DNA of 24,026 nt from positions 1 through 24,026 of the forward strand of contig DIDE01000067.1 of the NCBI GenBank assembly GCA_002417975.1, written 5' to 3'. Shown here piece by piece: positions 1 to 7,369 of this stretch. The notes beneath the pieces were generated by a model. That model worked only from the letters and a program-made list of their open reading frames with translations. It ran no database searches and was not told where the DNA came from. The number at the start of each line of letters is the position of its first letter. Position 1 is the first letter of the stretch. Position numbers and translations under genes: made by a program. This stretch comes from Eggerthellaceae bacterium UBA5808. GTDB lineage: Bacteria; Actinomycetota; Coriobacteriia; Coriobacteriales; Eggerthellaceae.

Positions 1-2433
1 TCTGCAGAAGATGCAGAAAATGGTCTAGAAAACGGCAAGTACTATATGACCTGCATCATCCCAAAGGATTTTACGCAGACGATTGCATCTGCTGATAGCA
101 GTGATCCCGAGAATTCAGAACTTACGGTTCGCTACAACGAAGCGAGCAACTTACTGGCGAGTCAAGTTGGCGGCACGGTATGGAAACAGGTTCGCACGAG
201 CGTGAGCGATACGGTGGCAAAAGAATACTGGAATACGGTATTTAGCAAGGTTAATAATGGCGCAGACCAGATACATACGGCTGCAAATGGTGCGTACACG
301 CTGCGCGACGGTTTAGTGGGTGCACATACGGGAAGTTCTACTATTACCGATAATCTGCTGACACTTACTAATGGATCATCGGAATTGACCGACGGACTCA
401 AGACGTTGGCAAATGGTACTGCGACGCTTAAGAGCGGGACGAGCTCGCTCGTTTCTGGATCGCAGCAGCTTGCTTCTGGATCTACTCAGCTTTCGTCCGG
501 CACGCAGCAACTACAAGATTCGACAGCCGCCTTGCCTGATCAGTCACAAGTTGATCAAGCTCAAAGTGGGTCGGATCAAATTTCTGATGGTATTGGCCAG
601 TTGCAAGATGGCACTGATAGCCTGTCTTCAGGAGCGCAAAAGATGCAGAATGGCGCGAGCCGTTTGCAAGCGGGAACGGACAGCGTTATTGCTGGTGTAG
701 GATCGGCCGATGATACATCATCGACTACGGTATTCGGTGGTATTAACCAGCTGATTGCTGGTATGGGATCGACGAGTAATCCTTTGAGCATCATTGGTGG
801 GCTTAATTCAATTGCGCAAGGCATTGGCTCTTCGAGCGATGCAACGACCGATACACTCTATGGTGCAACCAATGTGTGTCTTGCTGGCATCGGTACGTCA
901 GCAGATACGTCGAATACAACGTTGTATGGAGCGACGAATCAAATGAGTTCGGCTCTTTCCAATGAGCGTACTGCGCTTGATGCCGCGCAAGCTGCAATGA
1001 CAAAGCTTGAATCTGGCCAGCAACTGACCGCTGATGAGATCACAGCGATTGCGACAGCATATGGTACTGCTGATGCGACGAATAAAGGGTTAACTCAAGG
1101 CGTAACTGGTGAACAAGCTGGTTTGAGCAGTCTTTCCGAAGGCGTTAAAAAGATGCAAACCGATGGGCTAGAACCTCTTTCTGATGGTACGACACAGCTG
1201 CAGGCTGGCGCGAATGAAGAGCTGACAGGTTTGAACAACCTCAAAACGGGCGTTGAAACCGTTTCTGGTGGCCTCGACCAGATATCTGATGGTATTGGCA
1301 CAAGCTCTGATCAGACAGATACAACGATCTATGGTGGTGCTAATCTGATTGCGCAAGGTGTGGGTACAAGTGCTGATGGAACGAATAGTACTATCTTTGG
1401 CGGACTTAACAACCTTGATGATGGTTTTTCTCAATTCTCGACTGAGCTTATGCCGCTTGTACAGAAATCACCTGAACTCAGATCTGCCATTGTCCAGCTT
1501 AATAGCGGTGCTACGCAACTCAATGATGGTATTTCGGCTGCAGTAAGCGGAACAGCACAACTCGATTCAGGTGCCTCCGACCTCAACAGCGGCGCACAGA
1601 GTGCCGAGTCTGGATCGGCAAAGATCACCGACGGATCGTCCCAGCTCCATGATGGCAGCCAGACGCTGACCAACGGGCTAACTGATGCCGTCAATGGCAG
1701 CTCAACGCTGGGCAGCTCGCTCGATTCGGGAGCAAACGATACGGTGGTACAGGAGCCCGAGGCAAAGGCCGAGGTCATGAAGGATCCCGTTAAGCTCAAC
1801 GACGAGTACTTCACCACGGTCAAGAATTACGGAACTGGATTTGCCCCGTACTTTATCAGCCTCGGTTTGTGGGTCGGCGCATTGATGACCAGCTTTGCCT
1901 TTAAACCATTGAATAACCGACTGATCATGTCGGGCGGCAATCCGTTTATGATTGCGTTCTCGAACTTTATTCCACTTGCGGTTATCGGCATTATTCAGGC
2001 AGTACTGCTCCTGGTTGTCTTGCAATTCGGGTTGCAATTGCAGATCGATAATCCGGGCCTCTACTATGCATTTGGTATTATGACGGCTCTTGTGTTTGCT
2101 GCGATTATGCAAATCTTGATGGCAGCACTTGGGTTCCCCGGTAAGTTTGTTGCGATTATCGTCCTGATGCTCCAGCTTACAAGCGCTGCAGGAACGTTCC
2201 CGATCGAACAGACACCAGCGTTCTTCCAGGTGGTTTCGCCGTTCATGCCAATGACGTATGTGGTTCAGGGTATGCGTCAGGTCATGACGGGGGTCAATAT
2301 GAATCTTGCTGGATTTGATGCGGCAATACTGATTGCTATAGGTGTGGTGTGCTTCTTGTTAACAGTGTTCTGTGCATGGCACAAGCGCGTGGTGCGTATG
2401 GACGTACTCCATCCGCTGATTAAGCTTGGTTAA
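1..2433 (+). CDS. YhgE/Pip-family membrane protein, 5'-truncated
   Basis: The reading frame is open from base 1, so the start and the N-terminal membrane segment lie upstream; the first ATG at 46 is internal. The first visible residues (GKYY...IIPKDFTQTIAS) match the region after the first helix of YhgE/Pip proteins. A long extracellular stretch follows, full of LxxG-type heptads (for example QLASGSTQLSSGTQQL) and a 22-residue repeat (bases 694-951 and 1291-1422). The C-terminus, from about base 1830, holds five hydrophobic segments, as expected for the ABC-2-like permease domain of this family. Family members include the phage-infection protein Pip of Lactococcus and the ESX/type VII-associated YueB of Bacillus, but no substrate can be inferred. 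A hairpin terminator follows, then a TetR gene that may regulate it. Family assignment is confident; function is unknown. Confidence 0.9.
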   Translation, partial: SAEDAENGLENGKYYMTCIIPKDFTQTIASADSSDPENSELTVRYNEASNLLASQVGGTVWKQVRTSVSDTVAKEYWNTVFSKVNNGADQIHTAANGAYTLRDGLVGAHTGSSTITDNLLTLTNGSSELTDGLKTLANGTATLKSGTSSLVSGSQQLASGSTQLSSGTQQLQDSTAALPDQSQVDQAQSGSDQISDGIGQLQDGTDSLSSGAQKMQNGASRLQAGTDSVIAGVGSADDTSSTTVFGGINQLIAGMGSTSNPLSIIGGLNSIAQGIGSSSDATTDTLYGATNVCLAGIGTSADTSNTTLYGATNQMSSALSNERTALDAAQAAMTKLESGQQLTADEITAIATAYGTADATNKGLTQGVTGEQAGLSSLSEGVKKMQTDGLEPLSDGTTQLQAGANEELTGLNNLKTGVETVSGGLDQISDGIGTSSDQTDTTIYGGANLIAQGVGTSADGTNSTIFGGLNNLDDGFSQFSTELMPLVQKSPELRSAIVQLNSGATQLNDGISAAVSGTAQLDSGASDLNSGAQSAESGSAKITDGSSQLHDGSQTLTNGLTDAVNGSSTLGSSLDSGANDTVVQEPEAKAEVMKDPVKLNDEYFTTVKNYGTGFAPYFISLGLWVGALMTSFAFKPLNNRLIMSGGNPFMIAFSNFIPLAVIGIIQAVLLLVVLQFGLQLQIDNPGLYYAFGIMTALVFAAIMQILMAALGFPGKFVAIIVLMLQLTSAAGTFPIEQTPAFFQVVSPFMPMTYVVQGMRQVMTGVNMNLAGFDAAILIAIGVVCFLLTVFCAWHKRVVRMDVLHPLIKLG
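694..1422 (+). repeat. 22-residue (66-bp) degenerate protein repeat inside the YhgE/Pip gene
   Basis: Six repeat units begin at bases 694, 760, 820, 886, 1291 and 1357. The units are 66 bp apart except the second, which is 60 bp. The consensus is GxGTSxDxTxTTxYGGxN followed by four variable residues. The first four and the last two form two blocks separated by about 340 bp of LxxG heptad sequence. The units diverge at DNA level, so this is an old protein repeat, not a recent tandem duplication. Twenty-two residues equals two hendecads, compatible with a long right-handed coiled coil or stalk. Confidence 0.8.
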
Positions 2434-2466
2434 GCAAGGTTAGTGTATAAGGATTTAAACGATCGT

Positions 2467-2497
2467 CTTACGCCCGTTTTAGTAGAGCGGGCGTAAG
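2467..2497 (+). terminator. Hairpin terminator after the YhgE/Pip gene
   Basis: Perfect 10-bp inverted repeat: CTTACGCCCG at 2467-2476 and CGGGCGTAAG at 2488-2497, around an 11-nt loop whose outer bases can pair further. It starts 34 bases after the stop codon. Only a weak T-rich stretch follows (TGATATTTA), so it may act as a terminator or as a 3' stability hairpin. Confidence 0.65.
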
Positions 2498-2547
2498 TGA
2501 TATTTAGAAGACAACGATATGGGTGTATTGTTGTTGCTACAAAAAGA

Positions 2548-2667
2548 GTGCCTCATTGTAGGCACAAGGAGGAAGGCCCTGTGCCGCGGGCAGCGCGGTC
2601 ACAACGGACTGCTCTCCTGGTAAGGGAAATGCCCGAGCTCTTTGGTAGGGCTATCGGACATGAGGAG
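2548..2667 (+). promoter_or_regulatory. Hairpin-rich, GC-rich leader of the tetR gene
   Basis: The gap between the terminator and tetR holds overlapping inverted repeats. Stem A pairs GTGCCT (2548-2553) with AGGCAC (2560-2565). Stem B pairs GGCACA (2561-2566) with TGTGCC (2580-2585), sharing bases with A. Stem C pairs CCGCG (2584-2588) with CGCGG (2594-2598); its loop GCAG (2590-2593) could pair with CTGC (2609-2612). Stems A and C can form together, while B excludes both. The stretch is richer in GC than its flanks and resembles an attenuator or structured RNA. It matches no riboswitch family I can name. An in-frame open frame crosses it from a GTG at 2497, but its product does not resemble TetR sequence. 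Confidence 0.4.
2661..2667 (+). promoter_or_regulatory. Ribosome binding site deciding the tetR start
   Basis: TGAGGAG lies 9 nt before ATG 2677 and directly abuts ATG 2668. The spacing favours ATG 2677, giving a protein that starts MPSRTRQKRADETR, typical of TetR N-termini. Confidence 0.6.
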
Positions 2668-2676
2668 ATGCAGAAA

Positions 2677-3363
2677 ATGCCTTCGCGTACACGCCAAAAA
2701 CGAGCTGATGAGACACGCAAGCAAATACTTGATGCGGCGCTACAAGTAATCAGTAAAAAGGGTTACTCTTCGGCAACGGTCGATGAAATTGTCCGTACAG
2801 CTGGCGTATCCAAAGGACTTGCATACTACTATTTTCATAGCAAAGCCGATATGGCAACAAGCATTCTTGATGAAGGCATTGATAATTTAACGAATCAATT
2901 CGAAACGATTGTCTCGGAATCGGCAACTCCCGACATCGTTCTGCAAAGAATGATGGGTGTATTTGCGTCTGCCGTATTTGATAATCGTGAATTTGCATCT
3001 TTCTTTGTGTCCGAACTTTGGCGCGAGGGACGTGCTTGGTCTCATGACATGCGTACAAATATGAATCGCTTAATCTCGCTTATTGAGGGGCAGATTCGCT
3101 CTGGCCAGGAGCAGGGGATTGTCCGTACATCAGTTGACCCTACGTTTGCAACGGTAAGCATCGTCGGTATGGTACTCACAACGCTCATGTTTTATATTGG
3201 CGAGGAAAATCTTATACAAGAAAGCGATGTACAGTCGCATGATCTAACGCTTGATCGCGACGAGTTCGTTCAATACGTGTGTGATTTCATTCGGCATGCG
3301 ACATCAGAAACGGCATTTCTTGAGGATAGAGCTGGTATTAAACCGGCGCCTCATTCTGTCTAG
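2677..3363 (+). CDS. TetR/AcrR-family transcriptional regulator
   Basis: This is a 228-residue one-component repressor. The N-terminal DNA-binding domain spans about residues 10-60: TRKQILDAALQVISKKGYS, then VDEIVRTAGVSKGLAYYYF (recognition helix around SKGLAYYYFHSK) and KADMATSILDE. The rest is a helical ligand-binding and dimerisation domain, too variable to name a ligand. ATG 2677 was chosen for its 9-nt spacing from GAGGAG; the frame could be read from a GTG at 2497, but the added 60 residues look unlike protein. The gene lies directly downstream of a YhgE/Pip gene, a pairing seen in other Gram-positive genomes, so that membrane protein is the most plausible target; this is inference. A 7-bp hairpin (3464-3480) lies between it and glmS. 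Confidence 0.9.
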   Translation: MPSRTRQKRADETRKQILDAALQVISKKGYSSATVDEIVRTAGVSKGLAYYYFHSKADMATSILDEGIDNLTNQFETIVSESATPDIVLQRMMGVFASAVFDNREFASFFVSELWREGRAWSHDMRTNMNRLISLIEGQIRSGQEQGIVRTSVDPTFATVSIVGMVLTTLMFYIGEENLIQESDVQSHDLTLDRDEFVQYVCDFIRHATSETAFLEDRAGIKPAPHSV

Positions 3364-3463
3364 CTGACACAACTGGCAAATTTCCTACCTATTGTTTCCT
3401 CTCCATTAAGAGAATATGTGACTTCGGCACTCATCCACGACGTGGGGTGACTACTGAACTAAA

Positions 3464-3480
3464 ATAAAGCGGAGCTTTAT
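3464..3480 (+). terminator. Short hairpin between tetR and glmS (weak terminator or leader element)
   Basis: ATAAAGC (3464-3470) and GCTTTAT (3474-3480) form a perfect 7-bp stem around GGA. No T-run follows. It may weakly terminate the tetR transcript or belong to the glmS leader: bases CGGAG (3470-3474) are complementary to CTCCG (3501-3505), just upstream of the glmS ribosome binding site. Confidence 0.4.
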
Positions 3481-3500
3481 CGTAATACGAAAATTTTGTA

Positions 3501-3518
3501 CTCCGTTTGATAAAGGAG
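3501..3518 (+). promoter_or_regulatory. Hairpin sequestering the glmS Shine-Dalgarno sequence
   Basis: CTCC (3501-3504) pairs with GGAG (3515-3518) and TTT (3506-3508) with AAA (3512-3514), with one bulged G and a GAT loop. The whole AAAGGAG ribosome binding site of glmS, 9 nt before ATG 3528, would be double-stranded. The pairing is visible in the sequence; a regulatory role is inferred. Confidence 0.4.
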
Positions 3519-3527
3519 CATGTTCAT

Positions 3528-5351
3528 ATGTGTGGAATCGTTGGCTATACCGGATGCAAATCCGCAAAGGATATTTTAATTGAGGGGCTTCGTCGTCTCG
3601 AGTATCGTGGATACGACTCGGCGGGAATCGCTCTTCAGAACGAAGGCGCTCTTACCTGCGTCCGCCGCGTGGGTAAAGTTGCTGGACTTGCTCAGGCAGT
3701 TGAGCATCTCGACAATCCTGGTACGTGCGGTATTGGACATACGCGCTGGGCGACGCATGGCGTTCCAAGTGAGCGTAACGCTCATCCTCATTGCTCATGT
3801 GATGGCAACATTGCCCTTGTTCATAATGGCATTATCGAAAACTACGCTGAACTGCGCGAAGAACTTATTGGACGTGGCCACGTATTCAAGAGCGAGACCG
3901 ACACCGAAGTTATCGCTCATCTCGTCGAAGAAGCATACAAAGGTGACCTTCTTGCTGCGGTGCGCACTGCATGTGCACGCCTTGTTGGTACGTATGGCCT
4001 TGCCGTTGTCTGTGCCCAGGAACCAGGCCACATCGTAGTTACACGCCGCGATTCTCCAATCGTTCTTGCTCATGGCGACGAAGGAAGCTTTGTCGCAAGC
4101 GATATCATCGCTGTCATCGAAGCATCCCGTGACGTGATCGTACTGGGCGACGAGCAATATGCCGTTATGACACCTGAAGGTATCGACTGCTTTGATGCCG
4201 AGGGCGCACCGATCGATCCAGAGATCATGCACGTTGATTGGGATGTCGACGTTGCCGAAAAGGGTGGCTATCCTGACTTCATGCTCAAGGAAATCCACGA
4301 ACAGCCGCGCGTTGTGCGCAATACGCTCGCTGGACGTATGACCGATAAGGGACTTCATATTGATGAATTCAATTTGTCGCTCGAAGAGCTCAACCTTATT
4401 GACCGCGTGTATGTGATTGCATGCGGAACTAGTTATCATGCAGGTTTGATTGCTAAGCAACTGATCGAAGGTTGGGCACGTATTCCCACCGAAGTTGAAG
4501 TTGCGAGTGAATTCCGCTATCGCAATCCAATTATTACGCCATCAACGCTTGTTGTTGCGGTGTCGCAATCGGGAGAAACGGCCGATACCCTTGCAGCCAT
4601 TCGCGATGCACGCATCAAAGGTGCGCGTGTGTTTGGCATCACCAACGTGGTTGGTAGTCCTGTTGCACGCGAAAGCGACGGTGTCATTTATACCAAAGCT
4701 AACAAAGAAATTGCGGTTGCCTCTACCAAATCATTCCTTGGCCAGGTAGTAAGCCTGACGCTGCTCGCGATGCTGCTTGCGCAGAGCAAAGGCAAGCTGA
4801 CAGTCGGCCAGATTCGCATTCTTTTCCGTGAACTCGCAGATACGGCTGAGCAAATTGAGCGTATTTTGCAGGATACGACGTCGATCGACCAGGCAGCAAT
4901 GGCGTGCAAAGATGCGACGAGTGCCTTGTTCATTGGTCGAGGCGTAGGATCGGCAATTTGTTACGAAGGTGCGCTTAAACTTAAAGAGATCAGCTATCTG
5001 CACGCCGAAGCATATCCTGCAGGCGAAATGAAGCACGGACCGATTGCGCTCCTGCAAAAAGGTTTCCCTGTTATTGCTGTTGCAACTCAATCTCCCGTGT
5101 ATGACAAGGTCATCTCTAACATTCAGGAGAGCAAGACACGTGGTGCAATGGTTATCGCAATTGCAACCGAAGGTGATGAAGAAATCGCGCATATTGCCGA
5201 TTACGTAATTTATATTCCTAAGGTGCGCGACTGCTTTAGTCCAATCACGGCGACAGTACCGCTGCAACTTTTTGCTCGCTCGATTGCTATTGCGCGTGGG
5301 TGCAACGTCGATCAACCACGTAACCTGGCAAAATCGGTAACGGTTGAATAG
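3528..5351 (+). CDS. glmS: Glutamine--fructose-6-phosphate aminotransferase (isomerizing)
   Basis: Makes glucosamine-6-phosphate from fructose-6-phosphate and glutamine, the first step toward UDP-GlcNAc for peptidoglycan; cytosolic. The 607-residue length is normal. The N-terminus MCGIVGYTG carries the catalytic cysteine (Cys2, exposed after Met removal) of the class II glutaminase domain, with RWATHG and HNGIIENY motifs. Two SIS sugar-isomerase domains follow, with CGTSYHAG, SQSGETADT, and GALKLKEISY...EAYPAGEMKHGPIAL. The end QPRNLAKSVTVE is the family signature. ATG 3528 is chosen over an in-frame TTG at 3507 because the mature enzyme needs Cys next to Met1 and AAAGGAG sits 9 nt upstream. 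No glmS-ribozyme core is seen upstream, so the feedback control used by Firmicutes seems absent; a hairpin over the ribosome binding site is present instead. Confidence 0.98.
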   Translation: MCGIVGYTGCKSAKDILIEGLRRLEYRGYDSAGIALQNEGALTCVRRVGKVAGLAQAVEHLDNPGTCGIGHTRWATHGVPSERNAHPHCSCDGNIALVHNGIIENYAELREELIGRGHVFKSETDTEVIAHLVEEAYKGDLLAAVRTACARLVGTYGLAVVCAQEPGHIVVTRRDSPIVLAHGDEGSFVASDIIAVIEASRDVIVLGDEQYAVMTPEGIDCFDAEGAPIDPEIMHVDWDVDVAEKGGYPDFMLKEIHEQPRVVRNTLAGRMTDKGLHIDEFNLSLEELNLIDRVYVIACGTSYHAGLIAKQLIEGWARIPTEVEVASEFRYRNPIITPSTLVVAVSQSGETADTLAAIRDARIKGARVFGITNVVGSPVARESDGVIYTKANKEIAVASTKSFLGQVVSLTLLAMLLAQSKGKLTVGQIRILFRELADTAEQIERILQDTTSIDQAAMACKDATSALFIGRGVGSAICYEGALKLKEISYLHAEAYPAGEMKHGPIALLQKGFPVIAVATQSPVYDKVISNIQESKTRGAMVIAIATEGDEEIAHIADYVIYIPKVRDCFSPITATVPLQLFARSIAIARGCNVDQPRNLAKSVTVE

Positions 5352-5409
5352 CGGATACGTATCAAGGGGCTATGATCGTAGAAAGCGCCAGATAGGGAAG
5401 TGAGAGCAC

Positions 5410-5985
5410 ATGGAACAGCAGACGCAGCAATCAAGTGACGAGACCACACCAAAGGATCATCCTGCATCGCAGGATTCCGACGGAGTTGGACTAGGAGTCG
5501 ATATCGTCGAGATTGATCGTATCCGAGCTATTCTCAAGCGAACCCCCCATTTTATCGAACGTGTCTATACCGAGCAGGAACGTGCCTATTGCTCATCGAC
5601 TGCGCAGCCTGAAGTCCACTATGCGACACGTTTTGCGGCAAAAGAAGCGGTGCTTAAGGCTCTGGGAACGGGATTTGCCTGCGGAATTGGACCGAGTGAT
5701 GTCGAAGTAGTACGACGTACGAGTGGCAGGCCTACGGTTGCGCTTCACCGTCGAGCTGCTGTTGTCGCACGTGAACAGGGAATTAGAGAAGTTCCTCTTT
5801 CTCTTTCGTACACGCATACCGATGCGGTTGCATGTGCGATGGCAATCACCGATAATTCGGTCAAGGCCGCACAAGAGCGGAAGAATCCTATGGAAGAGCT
5901 GTCGCGCCAATTTAAAGAGGCGAGAGCACTCCTTGACGATATCGATAAAGAAGCAAAGGAGACCACTGATGCGGACGTACGATGA
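5410..5985 (+). CDS. acpS: Holo-[acyl-carrier-protein] synthase
   Basis: Transfers 4'-phosphopantetheine from CoA to apo-ACP, activating fatty acid synthesis. The core runs from about residue 26: GLGVDIVEIDRI holds the Mg-binding Asp31, and YATRFAAKEAVLKALGTG holds Glu79, the second metal ligand. SLSYTHTDAVACAMAI is the end of the canonical fold, near residue 145. The protein is 191 residues, against about 120-130 for typical AcpS. A polar 25-residue N-terminal extension (rich in Gln, Ser, Asp) precedes the fold, and a charged helical tail of about 40 residues (KNPMEELSRQFKEARALL) follows it. No alternative start near the core was found. The last 17 nt overlap nnrD, an arrangement suggesting translational coupling. 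Confidence 0.93.
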   Translation: MEQQTQQSSDETTPKDHPASQDSDGVGLGVDIVEIDRIRAILKRTPHFIERVYTEQERAYCSSTAQPEVHYATRFAAKEAVLKALGTGFACGIGPSDVEVVRRTSGRPTVALHRRAAVVAREQGIREVPLSLSYTHTDAVACAMAITDNSVKAAQERKNPMEELSRQFKEARALLDDIDKEAKETTDADVR

Positions 5986-6847
5986 ACAAACGCTCATGGA
6001 ACTGCTTCCTTTGCCGCAGGTTGACGCCAATAAGTATTCACGAGGGCGGTTTGTTCTGATAGCTGGATGCCATCTCTATCCTGGAGCAGCGGTACTCGCT
6101 GCAGTGGCGAGCCAGCGTATCGGTGCTGGATACACAGAAGTGTATGCGGATGATACGGTCGTCTCCGAAGTTAGATCTGGTCACCCTTCGCTCGTTGTTC
6201 GCCCCTGGAGTGCATGGGATTCTGTGCAATTTCAACCGTGCACCGATCAACGTCCGTGCGCTTACACCATTGGCTGCGGATTTGATGCTCAAGATCCTAG
6301 TGCATCGGCTATGATGCGACGGTTATTGCATCATTGTACGGCGCCTGTGCTTGTTGACGGGGGAGCCTTACGGATGCTTTCCGCAAAAAAGGTACGTGGT
6401 CTGTGCGAGCGTCGTTTTAAGCATGGATGGCCGACGGTTATTACACCTCATATGGGGGAAGCACAAGGGCTGGCGGATATCTTTCACCTGCCAATGGATG
6501 ATCCGTCCGATCTATCCTTGCGTTTGTCCCGTGCGTATGGTGTTGTGACGGTTCTTAAGGGGCCTGATTCCTACATTTCCGACGGTGACGAGGTATATGC
6601 TATGCGTGAGGGGACCTCGGTACTTGCTAAAGCAGGAACAGGCGATGCCTTAGCTGGTGTAATTGGGGGGCTCCTGGCCCAAGGACTCGACCCTGTCGAT
6701 GCCTGTGTGCTAGGAACAACAATTCATGCACGTGCAGGGGTGGCGGCTGCAGCCGATTTGAGCAGTGTTTCGGTATGCGCCGAAGATGTAGTGAGATACC
6801 TACCATCTGTATGTGCATCAATCGAGAGAGAAAGAAGGAGCGCATAA
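5969..6847 (+). CDS. nnrD: ADP-dependent (S)-NAD(P)H-hydrate dehydratase
   Basis: Repairs damaged NADHX/NADPHX back to NAD(P)H using ADP; cytosolic, ribokinase-like fold. The 292-residue protein shows KYSRGRFVLIAGC (residues 22-34), GAGYTEVY, GCGFDAQ (102-108), DGGALRML (130-137), VITPHMGEA (158-165) and the nucleotide/catalytic motif AGTGDALAG (222-230, Asp226). ATG 5969 is chosen because AAAGGAG lies 7 nt upstream and the frame upstream is out of phase with acpS coding sequence. Only the dehydratase domain is present; many bacteria fuse it to an N-terminal YjeF/NnrE epimerase, so here the epimerase must be encoded elsewhere or be absent. It overlaps acpS by 17 nt and the next gene by 1 nt (TAATG). 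Confidence 0.93.
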   Translation: MRTYDEQTLMELLPLPQVDANKYSRGRFVLIAGCHLYPGAAVLAAVASQRIGAGYTEVYADDTVVSEVRSGHPSLVVRPWSAWDSVQFQPCTDQRPCAYTIGCGFDAQDPSASAMMRRLLHHCTAPVLVDGGALRMLSAKKVRGLCERRFKHGWPTVITPHMGEAQGLADIFHLPMDDPSDLSLRLSRAYGVVTVLKGPDSYISDGDEVYAMREGTSVLAKAGTGDALAGVIGGLLAQGLDPVDACVLGTTIHARAGVAAAADLSSVSVCAEDVVRYLPSVCASIERERRSA

Positions 6848-7368
6848 TGGAAAAGACGAAAGATTGGACTCTGATAATCGGTGGTATCATTCTGCTCTTA
6901 TGCGGACTTATCTGTGTCGCATATCCAGGATTGACCCTTGTCATGATTGCGCTTATCACGGGTGCTGGATTTGTTGCAACAGGTGTCTTGAACTTTGTTA
7001 TGTGGTTACGGACGCGTTCGGTATATAAGGTCAGCGTGTGGTCACTCATCTATGCGATTATCAATATCATTTTTGGTTTGGTATTTCTTATTCATCCAAT
7101 GGTGCTTGCTAATGTTATTCCATGGCTGTGCGGAATCTTTATCACAGCGCTTGGTTTGTTCGAGCTGTTTACCGTAATGAAGATGCGCGATGATGGTTTC
7201 CCTCAATGGGGCTGGATGATTGCATCAGCGATTGTAAGTCTTATCATTGGTATTTTCTTTATTATTACACCAGAAATTCTGCCGATTTTTATTGGTGCAT
7301 TTGCCCTTATCCAGGGAATAACGCTTGTCATTTACGGTTTCTCGGTAGGAAAGTGGGAACTACGCTAG
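6847..7368 (+). CDS. HdeD-like (DUF308) six-helix membrane protein
   Basis: A 173-residue protein that is almost wholly membrane embedded, with about six helices near residues 8-25, 29-53, 64-83, 87-111, 121-140 and 143-165. The repeating pattern, a helix ending in a proline-containing turn (VAYPGLT, LIHPMV, ITPEIL) followed by GxxxxxxG helices, is that of HdeD/DUF308 proteins. E. coli HdeD is linked to acid resistance; the molecular function of the family is unclear and should not be assumed here. The start ATG overlaps the nnrD stop (TAATG) and has GAAGGAG upstream. The stop is one base before ligA, so it belongs to the same transcript. Confidence is good for family, low for role. Confidence 0.82.
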   Translation: MEKTKDWTLIIGGIILLLCGLICVAYPGLTLVMIALITGAGFVATGVLNFVMWLRTRSVYKVSVWSLIYAIINIIFGLVFLIHPMVLANVIPWLCGIFITALGLFELFTVMKMRDDGFPQWGWMIASAIVSLIIGIFFIITPEILPIFIGAFALIQGITLVIYGFSVGKWELR

Positions 7369-7369
7369 C

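Noticed and set aside
1..2433. CRISPR-like or tandem DNA repeats suggested by the repetitive coding sequence
   Set aside because: The periodicity is at protein level with diverged codons, inside a single continuous reading frame; there are no identical direct repeats with spacers.
2497..2676. 60-codon N-terminal extension of the TetR protein from GTG 2497
   Set aside because: The GTG lies on the terminator stem, the added sequence resembles no TetR N-terminus, and a well-spaced ribosome binding site precedes ATG 2677.
3364..3527. A glmS ribozyme upstream of glmS
   Set aside because: The region is too short and lacks the conserved cleavage-site and core sequences of the ribozyme.
3795..4460. 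221-codon open frame on the minus strand inside glmS
   Set aside because: It lies fully antisense to a strongly conserved gene, its product has no recognisable motif, and similar antisense frames occur across other conserved genes here because of codon bias.
4731..5315. 194-codon minus-strand open frame inside glmS
   Set aside because: Antisense to the second SIS domain; composition is that of a shadow frame.
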